A program made the translations under genes and the position numbers. Positions 1-9,600 of a stretch of DNA of 64,000 bases are shown in pieces. Origin of the DNA: Chrysophaeum taylorii (lineage: Eukaryota > Sar > Pelagophyceae > Pelagomonadales > Pelagomonadaceae); contig JAQMWT010000134.1 in NCBI GenBank assembly GCA_029834535.1, positions 41,030 through 105,029 on the forward strand. Direction: 5' to 3'. Below the pieces are notes generated by a model. That model was not told the origin of the DNA. It saw only the letters and a program-made list of their open reading frames with translations, and ran no database searches. Positions within the stretch are counted from its first letter, which is position 1. Every line of letters begins with the position of its first letter.

Positions 1-3000
1 GTACGTTAGCAACTTCCCCATCGTCTCCATGAGCGGCGAAAGGATCAGGATGGCGCCGTCGTTCTCGTCCTCTTCGCCGTAACTAGATGAGATGCGTTAA
101 CGCGAGCAAAGCATACAAGAAACACGAGACAACAACAAGCAAGCACGACGATCGGTCAGAGATAAATCTTTTCAACTTGTTCACGGGTGGTGCGAAGCGT
201 TGCTCTCGGCGGCGGCGTTTTTGTACTACTACTTGGCCTTGGCTGCTTTGGCATTCTTCTCAGCTCTGGCTTCGCGCGTGCTTTCGCGTTGCGTACTTTT
301 GTGGTCTCGATCCAAAAATCCCGAGCAACGTCGTCGAGCTTCGAAATCGGCGGGTTCCAGGGGAGCCTGGTATGCTCGGGCGGTTTTCGTCGGTCGCCAC
401 AACTTCTGGATAGAATGGTCGTGTTGATCAAGGCGTCGCGCCGCTCGACAGGCCAGTGCAAGTAATAATAATACTGTGGTGGATTCGTGAGCCGAAGTGC
501 GGTCGGCGGTTGGCCTCACTCGATTCTTGAATATGGAGCCGGCGTCAAACGCGACGCGACTGGCGTGCAATCTCCAATCGCGCGTGAAGATTAGGTTCCC
601 CCTGAGGACGGACGCACACATTCGTCTGCCGGCCGGACAGAGTAAAAGAATGGGTGAACTTCTCGGTTGATGACTCGCCGGTTCGATTCTCTCAGCATTT
701 TTGGTAATTGGAAATGAGATTGCACCGGCTAACGGGCGAATCGAAGATGATCTTCGGGCCATTGCGAGGATGCTGGCAATCAAACCCTGCGCGCTTGGGC
801 CGACATATGGTGGTCTGCGATGTGGATCCCCGATAGCCGAGGCTTACGACGTGAATGGCCGGGCGCAAAGGATGCGCAGAACATGATCCAGCGCGTACGG
901 GCACGAGATCGTCCAATCCGCGAAAACATGTGCCGCAGGAAGCGTCGTCGTCAAAAAACGAGCCAACTTCTTTGCAAGATCAAAGACGATAGATCAACCC
1001 CTCGAGGAGCGAGCACGCCAGGGCTTGTCGAATCACGTCGGCCACGCTTAAGAGCGCCGACGGTATCACGTCGTGGACCGCGACAACGCCGCGCGAGTAC
1101 GGAGATGGTGCGGATATTTCGGGCTAGACGAGATTGAGTGGAAATCGGTAGTAGGAGCCTTGGACTAGCGCGGGCTGTAATTCGCGGCGTTACGTACTTC
1201 GTTGCCTGCACGTTGAGGCCGATACCCTTTTTGGTCTCTCGTTCGCGTCTTTCCAGCCGACCGCTCCTTCTTTTATTTCTTGACGCAAGTGAGCTGGACG
1301 TCCTCGCCTCGTCACGCGCGGCGGCAACTTGCCGTACCATCGTAACACGAGTGAGCCGACAACATTACTCTCGTATTTTTCTCGACGAGGTTGCCGGGAC
1401 GTCGCCGCGATACGCCGTGGAAGAACACGAACAACAAGTCGTCGTCGATTCCCCGCAAATAGGTAGTCTCGATGTGGTAGGCCATGAGATGAGCAAGCGG
1501 CGCCCGTGAACGAGGTGATAGATGATCCTCCAAGGAAAGAAAGAACGAAGGCGAAAAAAGGAAGGCACAACAACAACAACAACAAGAACAAGAACACGTA
1601 GAGGACAAAATCTCGGGGCGTCCACTCACTAGTTTGAGGCGCTAAAGAGCGTGAGGACGCGGCCGTTGTGGGCGACGGCGAAGCCGCGCTCCTGGCACTC
1701 GTGGGACCGCACGATGGCCCCGAGCTTGTGCTTGTCGAGCCACTGCTCCGAAAATCGCGCGTTAAACATGACGCCGCCGCCGCGCTCGTCGTTGGGCTTG
1801 CAGTCGCATCCGGGCGGGAAGGGTTCGCCGCTCTTGGCGGGGTCCGACCAGAGGCAGTCCATGAGGATGGACCAGGTCTCGTGGGTGTGTCCGTCCTTGT
1901 CCTTGCCGCCGGGGGTTTGCGTGATGGCGTTGGGGAGTCCCGTGAGGGTGCGATAGAGACGTCTGTTAACCTGGAGGAGTGTTTCGAGATCAAACTTGTC
2001 CGAGACGCCGCCGTGGATGACGAGGACGTTTTCGTCGATGACGTGGGCGAGAGGGAGCAAGGAAAAGATGGTGTCGATGACGGCAAGGAGGTGGCGTCCG
2101 TTAGTGTTTTGGGAAAATTTGGTGACGAGTTCGTCGACAAAGCCGTAGCCGGTGCAGACGGTCATGTCCTCGTGGTTTCCGCGATTGATGTAGATCGAGC
2201 CGGGGTCGACGATGGCAAAGCCCATCAACAAAATCAAGACTTCGGCCGAATAGTCGCCGCGGTCGACGAGGTCGCCGTTGAAGAGGTAGGGGTTGTCGAA
2301 GCTGGGGAGGCCGTTGTGGCGGAAGATCTGGATCATGTCGCGAAGTTGTCCGTGCATGTCGCCGACGACGGTGAGTTTTCCCGAGAGGGCGGTGGAAATG
2401 TGGACGACGCTGGGGAGTTTTCGGACGACGTCCATGTAGGCGAGGGCGATGTGGAGGGCGTACTTCGCGTGCAAGATCCCCTTGATGCCGACGCACTGCT
2501 TGCGCTTCTTGGTGTCCTTCCGGGCCTGGTCGTTGAGGCGCTCCATGACGTCGATCATGGCGTCTTTGGTAATGGGGTCTGGGAGGTGGATGCCGGCGTA
2601 CTTGGCTTCGATGTCTATGTTGTGGGGCCAGCCCTTGCCGCGCATCTTGTCGATGGTGTCGAGGAGAGCGTCGCGCGTCACCTGGCACTTCTCGAGCTCT
2701 GGCATTTTTTCCATCAGGTTCGCCATGAAGAGGTCGAGCTTGTTGTCTTTCCGCTCCTGCGCGTATTCGAGCGAGGAGTTGATTTGGTTGGCGAGGCGGC
2801 GACGGGTCTCGAGTTTTCCGCGGCGCGCGCGCGCGAGGCTCTGGACCTTGACGGCGGCGTGGTCCGTCCCAGAAGCCTCGGGGTCCTCGAGGGGTTCTGG
2901 GGCCTCGAGGGTTTGGTGGTCGACGAGCCTCGAGGCCTTGCTCGCGATGACGCTCCAGTCGCGTATCGCGAGTTCTTTACCGTGTTTGTGGTCGAAGATG

Positions 3001-3137
3001 ACCTTCCGAGGGACGCGTCCGTTCTTGTCGGCGAGGCTGTCGAACTTGATCGCCATTTGCTCGTTCCATCGCTCCCCCGCGAACTCGCGCGCCTCCTCCT
3101 TGGACACGTTGTCGGGCAGCGAAATCCCGCCGCCCAT
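1..3137 (-). CDS. PPEF/RdgC-like serine/threonine protein phosphatase (3' end outside window)
   Basis: Metallo-dependent PPP-family protein phosphatase with an N-terminal IQ motif, the arrangement of PPEF/RdgC calmodulin-regulated phosphatases. Exon 1 (3137 to 1630) encodes 502 residues. The IQ motif (AAVKVQSLARARRGK) lies near residues 94-108. PPP metal and phosphate motifs are GDMHGQ (259), GDLVDRG (288), GNHE (320), HGGVS (375) and RSHE (477). The open frame appears to stop after LFSASN, but that TAG is part of a GTGAGT splice donor. An acceptor TCATCTAG at 83-90 joins to a frame reading YYGEEDENDGAIL at 82-1, restoring the family's LFSA-NY continuation. Any C-terminal EF-hands lie beyond base 1. 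The start at 3137 (MGGGISLPDN) was chosen because the frame upstream overlaps the divergent cold-shock gene. The phosphatase identity is secure; the PPEF subtype rests on the IQ motif and NYYxE sequence. Confidence 0.9.
83..1629 (-). other. Long phase-2 intron of the PPEF-like gene
   Basis: Donor TA|GTGAGT at 1629 and acceptor CTCATCTAG| ending at 83 splice codon TA|T, giving SASN-Y-YGEE. At 1547 bp it is far longer than the 54- and 63-bp introns seen elsewhere in the window. No convincing gene lies inside. One minus-strand stretch (about 440-229) ends in a Lys/Ala-rich tail (AEKNAKAAKAK) and could be a nested exon, but I do not recognise it. An (AAC)n/(GTT)n microsatellite lies at about 1567-1590. 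Confidence 0.75.
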
Positions 3138-3332
3138 CGTCGTTTCGTTACGGGACGACGGCGCTAGATGGTGGATAGAGGGAGGGAGGGAGGGAGACCC
3201 GAAATCCGGTAACGGACGGCCGGTGCGAAAAAAAAAAAAAAAAAAAAAGAAAGACTTATAATTCTTACCCTTCTCACGCGTACTAACGGTCCGTCCGATT
3301 TCCGGCAAGCAAGGACTGCTCGCTGACAAACG
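3138..3332. promoter_or_regulatory. Divergent promoter interval with A-homopolymer
   Basis: This 195-bp spacer separates the diverging starts of the phosphatase (-) and the cold-shock-domain gene (+), so it must hold both promoters. It contains a GGGA-type repeat near 3180-3200 and an A run of about 20 bases from about 3229, followed by GAAAGACTTATAA. No TATA box can be assigned with confidence. Confidence 0.5.
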
Positions 3333-4244
3333 ATGCCGAACCAGCGGACCCGCGAGCGGAAGCGCGCCCAGCAGCAGGCGGAGGAGGCGCCATCCGGGGA
3401 TGATTCGCGGAACGGGGAGAGTGGTTCCCCCCCCGAGCAGAACGGCGAGGCCGAAACGTCGACGTCGACGAACGGTCCGACGTCCTCGGAACAGCGGCAG
3501 ACTGGGGTGTGCCGTTGGTACAAGGAAGCGAAGCGGTTCGGGTTTATTTCGTCGTCGAGCGGGACGGACATATTCGTGCACGCGATGGACCTCAAGGACG
3601 TCGAGATCGGTGAGGGCGATACGCTCGAATATTCGGTGGTGCACTACAAGGGCAAGCCCAAGGCGATCGACGTGGTCAAGGTCAAGAGCGCCGAGAACGG
3701 CAAGGAGGAGGAGGAGGAGGGGGGGGAGGAGGAGGAGAAAAAGTCGGCCCTCGTCGACAACGTGCGGCGGACGGGGGTGACGGCCTGGTACACGGCCAAG
3801 AAGAAGCACGGCTTCATCAAGCCCGACGAGCCCGGCCAGCGCGACATATTCGTGCACGCCCTCGACCTCAGGGACGGCCAGCTGATTGGGGAGGGGGACC
3901 GCGTCGAATATTCGGTGGCCAATTACCAAGACAAGATCAAGGCCGTCGACGTGGTCAAGCTCGCCAAACCCCCCGCGGCCGCCGCGCCCGCTTCTGCCGC
4001 CAAGAAGCCCGCTCCTCCCAGGCCCCGACAACCGGACAAGCCCGCGCCCGCGCCTTCCGCCTCGGGGGGCAGCCGCGGCGCCGCGCCCTGGGCCAGCCCC
4101 GCCGCCAAGAAGACCACCACCACCACCACCACCGCCTGGAAACAGCCCGACGCCGCGCCCGCCCCCGCCCCCGCCGCCGACGCGCCCGAGGAGAACGGGG
4201 ACGCCCCCGGCCCCGCCCCCGCCCCCGCCCCAGCCCCCGCCTAG
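3333..4244 (+). CDS. Protein with two cold-shock domains (Y-box-like nucleic-acid-binding protein)
   Basis: A 303-residue protein. The first cold-shock domain (about 57-115) reads GVCRWYKEAKRFGFISS then DIFVHAMDL; the second (about 147-210) reads GVTAWYTAKKKHGFIKP then DIFVHALDL. These are the RNP1/RNP2-type aromatic strands that bind single-stranded RNA or DNA. An acidic Glu tract separates the domains. The tail is low complexity (Pro/Ala-rich with a poly-Thr run), typical of a disordered region. Likely role: RNA binding or translational control in cytoplasm or nucleus. The start is the first ATG after the divergent spacer. The second strands (LEYSVVHYKGKPKAIDV, VEYSVANYQDKIKAVDV) are clearly duplicated. 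Confidence 0.9.
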   Translation: MPNQRTRERKRAQQQAEEAPSGDDSRNGESGSPPEQNGEAETSTSTNGPTSSEQRQTGVCRWYKEAKRFGFISSSSGTDIFVHAMDLKDVEIGEGDTLEYSVVHYKGKPKAIDVVKVKSAENGKEEEEEGGEEEEKKSALVDNVRRTGVTAWYTAKKKHGFIKPDEPGQRDIFVHALDLRDGQLIGEGDRVEYSVANYQDKIKAVDVVKLAKPPAAAAPASAAKKPAPPRPRQPDKPAPAPSASGGSRGAAPWASPAAKKTTTTTTTAWKQPDAAPAPAPAADAPEENGDAPGPAPAPAPAPA

Positions 4245-4664
4245 CCACCTCCGCCACACGTCCACGCGCGCCAGCTTCATTCATTTTTGTCGTGCCCCCT
4301 TTTCTCTCTTTGCGTCTTTCTTTTCTCTTGGTCGACGCGCCTCGACGACGACGCCGCGCAGCTTCCGACGTTTCTCGTCGTTCGGAACGACGACGACGAC
4401 GACGACGACCACCCATGGTCGGTCGGTCGGTCGGTCTGTCTCGGTCGGACGGACGACGACAACTCCATCACCACCACCACCGTTACCCCCTTCCTCTTCG
4501 CGAGATTGTTCGGTCTTGCTCTCTCTCTCTCTCTCTCTCTCGACCCGACCACCTCTCTCGACCCGACCACCTCTCTCTGCTGCGCGCCTTTCCTTTGTGC
4601 CCCCGCAACGCAGCACCTGCCCTCGGCCGCCCTCCTACGAAAAATAACCAGTCCACAACATATA
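4245..4664. repeat. Intergenic low-complexity tract (ACG, GGTC and CT repeats)
   Basis: The gap between the cold-shock gene and the methyltransferase gene is built from simple repeats: (ACG)n near 4388-4409, GGTC/GGTCGGTC repeats near 4415-4450, CAC repeats near 4468, a (CT)n run near 4521-4540, and a direct duplication of a CGACCCGACCAC(C)TCTCT unit at 4540-4577. It presumably contains the downstream promoter. No gene is supported. Confidence 0.6.
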
Positions 4665-5333
4665 ATGACCGTTACGAAGATGACGAGCTTCGAGGAGTGG
4701 ATAGCAGCGCTGCCCATGGAGGTTGGGGACGAGGCGGGCGCGGCCATCACCCCGAGCGCGGCGCGGCGACTCTGGGAGGCGCGCGACCCAACGGAAGACG
4801 CGGCCGCGACCGTCCGGAAGCACGTCGGCAAAGCGACGGCCGCGCAGGCGGTGTTGCGGGGGCTGGCGGCGCGGCAACGGCCGCGGGAGGTCTCCTACGG
4901 GCTCGCCCCCTTCAACCCGACGCCGCTTACCGCCGTCTCGGCGGCCCTCGACTTGCTCCGAATATCGCCGGCGGACTTGTTGTACGACGTCGGATGCGGC
5001 GACGGCCGCGTCGTCGGGGAAGCTGCGCGACGCGGGGCGCGGTGCGTAGGCGTCGAACTCGACCGGAAGCGCGCCGACGCCGCCAGGGCCAACGTCGCCG
5101 CCTTTTCCAATTTGGCCGAGATCCGCTGCGAGGACGCGTCCGTGCTCGACTTCGCCGACGCGACCGCCATCTTCGTCTACCTCGTCCCCCGCGGCCTCCG
5201 CACCCTCAAGCCTACGCTCGAGGCCCTCCGCCACCGCGCCCGCATCGTCGCCTACACCTTTGCCGTCCCCGGCTGGGTCCCCACCGCGACCCACACCCTT
5301 CCCGATCTGCCCCCCCTCTATCTCTACACCTAA
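4665..5333 (+). CDS. Class I SAM-dependent methyltransferase, FAM173/ATPSCKMT-like
   Basis: A 222-residue Rossmann-fold methyltransferase. SAM motif I is DVGCGDGRVV (about 109-118), followed by GARCVGVELD at the end of strand 2 and a later VYLVPRGL strand. The pattern DxGxGDGR / GVELD / ARIVxYTFxxPGW resembles the FAM173 family, mitochondrial lysine methyltransferases acting on ATP synthase subunit c. That subtype is inference. ATG at 4665 was chosen; 4680 (MTSFEEW) is an alternative. The stop lies only 10 bp before the ATG of ATP synthase subunit d, so the transcripts must overlap or be shared. Confidence 0.75.
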   Translation: MTVTKMTSFEEWIAALPMEVGDEAGAAITPSAARRLWEARDPTEDAAATVRKHVGKATAAQAVLRGLAARQRPREVSYGLAPFNPTPLTAVSAALDLLRISPADLLYDVGCGDGRVVGEAARRGARCVGVELDRKRADAARANVAAFSNLAEIRCEDASVLDFADATAIFVYLVPRGLRTLKPTLEALRHRARIVAYTFAVPGWVPTATHTLPDLPPLYLYT

Positions 5334-5343
5334 CGGCTCGTTG

Positions 5344-5856
5344 ATGATGATGATTATGACGATCCGTCGTGGTGCTCGCCGCCTCTCGAGCCTCGCCAAG
5401 CTCGGCGAGCTCGTCGTGACCGACGATGCCAAGCAGGAGGTGGGCCGCCTCCGCGCCTTGTTGGGGGAGGTGACCAAGCTCAAGACCAAGTACTCCTCCG
5501 ACCCGGCGCCGATCGATTTTGGATATTACAAGACCAAGCTCGATCCCGCCCTCGTCGAGTCCATCGAGGCCAACTACGCCTCGATCGTCTTCCCGGATAC
5601 GGTCGAGCCCACCGACGCGGCGGCCATCGCCTCGGCCCGCCAGTCAAAGCTCTCTGGATTTATGACGGAGGCCGACGCCCTCATCGACGAATCTCAGGAA
5701 CGGATCAAAGAGCTCAAGGCCACCATCGATACCATGCAGGCCAAGATGACGGGCCCCGACACCTGCGTCACCGACGTCTACGAACAGTACCCCGACATCG
5801 AGGCCGAAGTCGACGACGAGATCAAAAATCACCAGTGGTCCAAGGACGTCCTCTAA
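5344..5856 (+). CDS. ATP5PD: Mitochondrial F1Fo ATP synthase subunit d
   Basis: A 170-residue peripheral-stalk subunit of the mitochondrial ATP synthase. The family signature is the PIDFGYYKTKL segment (animal IDWAYYK), followed by a helical coiled region and a Tyr-Pro-Asp-Ile motif near the acidic C-terminus. The N-terminus (MTIRRGARRLSSLAKLG) is basic and could act as a mitochondrial presequence. The most upstream ATG is 5344 (MMMIM); 5356 is equally plausible. Length fits the family (about 160-180). It lies immediately downstream of the methyltransferase gene. Confidence 0.8.
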   Translation: MMMIMTIRRGARRLSSLAKLGELVVTDDAKQEVGRLRALLGEVTKLKTKYSSDPAPIDFGYYKTKLDPALVESIEANYASIVFPDTVEPTDAAAIASARQSKLSGFMTEADALIDESQERIKELKATIDTMQAKMTGPDTCVTDVYEQYPDIEAEVDDEIKNHQWSKDVL

Positions 5857-6158
5857 ACAAACATATGATGATAATGCCCCGCCCGGTATTATTATTGTTG
5901 TTATTAGGCCACTCCTGCTCCTCGCGCCCACCACCGGCGCGCGACCTCGCTTTCTTCTTCTGACAACCGATATTATCGTCCTCCTCCTCCTCGCTCCTCA
6001 TGTTTTTTGCAGCGGAACCCTAATAATTAATTACTTTGAAACCCTACAACCGTAAGTAAACCCTTTTGAATTATTATTAGTTAATTAATCCTTCGAAGCG
6101 AGGAGGCGGTTGTTGTTCGTCCAACTCGGCACTCGCGCGGGAAGAAGGAGGCGGTGGT
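5857..6158. other. AT-richer intergenic spacer
   Basis: About 300 bp, clearly more AT-rich than the flanking genes (TAATTAATTA tracts near 6021-6085). It presumably holds the ATP synthase d 3' end and the promoter of the ZZ-finger gene. No ORF is supported. Confidence 0.5.
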
Positions 6159-6548
6159 ATGAAGACGAAGCGCGAGGCGTTGTGTGCGGCCGCGGAGAAT
6201 TGGCAGCGCACGGAGGCCCCTCGACGCCGCAGGCGGCGGCGGCGGCGCGTGCGGTTCTCCCCAAAGCACCAGGTGATCGGGACCGCCGACGCAATGGATC
6301 GACGCGGATCGGCGCCGAATCTGTTCGAGTGCGACGCGTGCGGGCGGCGCATTCACGCCGGGCTGAAGGGGTTCGACCTGTACGCCAAGTGCCGGTGGTG
6401 CGACTATGACTTGTGCCTCGAGTGCGTCTCGAACGCCGATGAGGTACGACGGCGCGGGGCGAGGCCGAGGTGTCGGTCCCACCCGCACCCCCTCGTCCTC
6501 GTCGACCGGAACCGCGACGATCTGCGGCCCGAGAAGAGTGCCCAGTAG
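6159..6548 (+). CDS. Small ZZ-type zinc-finger protein
   Basis: A 129-residue protein with a run of nine arginines (about 22-30), a possible nuclear-localisation or nucleic-acid-binding stretch, followed by a ZZ-like zinc finger. The ligand pattern is CDAC, then CRWCDYDLCLEC (C-x2-C-x4-C-x2-C), then a terminal HPHPL pair. ZZ fingers usually mediate protein binding, including histone tails. The partner is unknown. It sits 99 bp upstream of the SET-domain gene on the same strand; a shared transcript or fusion cannot be excluded but the frame closes at TAG. Confidence 0.7.
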   Translation: MKTKREALCAAAENWQRTEAPRRRRRRRRRVRFSPKHQVIGTADAMDRRGSAPNLFECDACGRRIHAGLKGFDLYAKCRWCDYDLCLECVSNADEVRRRGARPRCRSHPHPLVLVDRNRDDLRPEKSAQ

Positions 6549-6647
6549 TTTCGAATTAAGAACGTAGTAAAAGAAGAAGACGTTGTTTTGTTGCTCCATA
6601 GAATCGGAACGGCCCCCAGGCAGCGACGACGACCGAGGTACACGAAC

Positions 6648-9600
6648 ATGGGGCCGTGGCAAGAGAAGCGGGGCGCCAAGGTCGCGTCGAAGAAGAAGAC
6701 GAAGAAGCGGCGGACGATCGGGTGGCTGCTGGACGACGAAGGCGAGGTCGGGGGATGGCCGATCGAGGGGCTGTGTTTGGTGGTGGCCGACGGTCGGAGT
6801 CGTCCGGCGTGGAAGTGCCGCGGGCGCAGCCGGTGGGTCCTCGTGTACGGCGAACGGACCGAGGCGCGGGAGCTGTCGTCGAACGAAAGGTTGTGCGCTC
6901 TCCCCGAGGACGTCGAGTTGTGCCGGCGGTTGCAGTCGGAGTGGAGCGGGGCGACGCCCGCTCAAAGGGACTGCGTGCTTGCAGGGCTGGACGAGATGGA
7001 AGCGCGGCGACGAGCCCCCCCAAGCTTCGTCGCGCTCGTCTCTGAGCTCCGGAAGCGCGCCCTCGACAACACGTGCTTGGAGCTGGGCCCTACGGCGTCC
7101 ATAGGCCGGGAGTTCGCGCCAAACTTGTTCTCGCCCGTTCCTGGCGATAGCGCGCACGTGCTCTGGGACAAGACCAAGTGGTACGAGGCAATCGTCCTCG
7201 AGGCCTCGAATCAGCTGTTGGTGCGGTATGTGGAGGACGGCGAAAAGGACTCGGTCGAGTGGCCCGAGCCCAACGGCGAAGCCTTTCTCGCGGCGCCCCC
7301 GCTTGCCGCGAAAAGGGGTCCTCGTCGCCGGTGCTCGCCCAAGTCGCCGCCGCAGCTCGGGCGGGACTGGCGGCCCTTTCTCGCCAAGGAGCGCGACGGC
7401 AGCTTCGAGCTTCCTTGGCACAAGCTCCCCGAGGCTTTTTCGTCGTCGTCGTCGTCGTCGTTTCTTTTGGCTCCGGCCGCGTTGGAGTCTTCGGAGTCTT
7501 CGTCGGCGTCGACCGGTTCGACGACGACGACGACGGCTGTTCTGCCCCCCGACCACCACCTCCGAGCGCGGCGCGCCTTCGTCGAGGCGGTGTGTTTTGA
7601 GGAAGCGCGTCATCATCATAAGAACAACAGCGATGGTCGTCGTCGTCTCGAGGCCGCGTTGGAGCGGTGCTGCGCGCGGTTGCGGGCGCTCGCGCGGCCG
7701 CTCTCCGCTCTGGTGGAGGACTTCGCGTCCGAGCCGAGGCAAGATTGGGTGTTCGGGCTGCCGCGCGGCGACGACGACTGGCCGTTCGACTTTGTGAAAG
7801 AGGACGAGGCTCCCATCCCGGCGCTCTTCGAGTTTGCCGACCGGCTCTCCGACGCCTTGAACGCTTTGGGAGCTGTCCCCGACGAGGACGCGGCCTCGCG
7901 GGCGGCGTCGCGCGCCAGAGCGGCCCTCTCCCCGGCCCCCGATGATATCGACGTGGACGCGCTGAGGGTCGCGAGTTCGCGGGTTGCGCGGCTCTGGCGG
8001 CGCGACGAAGCTTGCCCGATCGGACCCGCGAAGATCTGGGCCTCTACCGCACCCTGTTTCGCGACGCTGCCGCGCTCGAACGTCCGCGAGCCTCACCGAT
8101 CCTGGATCCAGCGCGCGAGGGGCGCCGCCAAGGCCCACCTGAAACGGCGCGAAGAGGAGGACGAGGACGACGATTTGTGCTGCGAGAAGAAAAAGTACCG
8201 GCCCCCCGGTGCTGCCGCGCGCGCGGCTCTCTGCGGCGACCGAGGGCGACTGGCGATGGAGACGCTCGCGCCCGAGGTTGCCCGCAGCCTCGCGGGCGGG
8301 TTGGGGGCGGACTTCTCGAGGCGGGTCGAGGTCATCACGTGCCGGGAGGGTCTCCTCGCGGGCGAAAGGGGGGTTGTGGCGATAGCCGACGTCGAGAAGC
8401 GCGCGGCCATACCGTACGCGGGGGTCGTCGTCACCGACGACGAGATCGGGCAGCTCGTGTGGCGTCGGCCGCGCGACACGGCGAGATGGCTCATGTACCG
8501 CTACGAGTTCGCGCCGCAGATCAGCCTCCTCCCGTACCTCGCGTGCCCCGACTTTGCGCCGGCACCCTTCATCAACTGCGCGCGCGGACCTCACCCGAAC
8601 GAAGCCGCCGCGTGGAGCGCTCTCGGCGCGCTCCGGGATGATCCGCGGCCCTGGCGAGGCTGGGGGTCCGAGCACGTGGGTCTTCGCATTCGGCGCACCG
8701 TTCTGGGCGACGACGGCGCGCCCTCGGGCGTCGCCGACGGCACGGTTGTCGCCTGGCTCGACGCCCGCGAGTCCGATTTTCGCGACGACGACGGCCGCCC
8801 GGCCGCGCTCTGGCGAGTCAAGTACGACCCCGAGAGCGCGCTTTGCGGCGACGACGAGGACCTCGAGCTCCGGCAGCTTCTCGCGTCCGCCAAGGCCCCG
8901 CCCTTGGAGCGATCGTCCTCCGACAAGGCGAATTGCCACTTTGCCGAAATCACCGGCGACCAGAACGCGGTCATCGGCGTCTACGTCGTCGCGACGCGAA
9001 AAATCCAAGCCGGCGAGCCCCTCTTGGTCGCGTACGGCCGAGAGTTCTGGGACGGCTGGATCCAGCGTCACGCGCGCCTCGACGACCTCGAGCGCTGCGC
9101 CGACGACCTCGTTTCCGCCGCGGCGGATTTGCTCCTCGTTCTCGAGACGACGCCCCCTCCCCGCCGCCACGACCTCTGGCGACATCTCGTCGGCATCCCC
9201 TTCGAGGCAACCCGAGCCCTCCGCGGCGAACGTCGTCGCAAGGCCGTCGTTTCTGCCCTCGTCGTCGAGCGCTGCCGCCAGACTACGACCTTGTCCTTGC
9301 GCAAAGGCGATAGGGTCGAGGGCTTTTGGCGCGGCGCGGCCCCCTCCTTTCCTGCGACGGTCAAGAAAGTCGCTCCTACGGGCGACCTCGTCGATCTCGA
9401 GTACGATGACGGCGGCGTCGAATTGGCGCTTCCCCTCACGATGGTCGCCCCCAAACGCCCCCCCCATTACTGGCGCGCCCTCCCCGCCCTCCCGCGGGGG
9501 ACCTGGGTCCGCAAATTCCTCCTCGCTTCCTTCGACGACGACCACCTACACCACGACCACCACCTAGACGACGACGAAGAAGAAGAAGAAGAACAAAACG

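Noticed and set aside
1629-4280. An 883-codon minus-strand frame as one protein
   Set aside because: Upstream of 3137 it is antisense to the cold-shock gene, low complexity (Gly runs) and lacks phosphatase-family homology. Only the part from MGGGISLPDN is kept.
6081-9545. A 1154-codon minus-strand frame
   Set aside because: It is antisense to the SET and ZZ genes and results from high GC and third-position bias; its translation is Arg/Pro-rich without domains.
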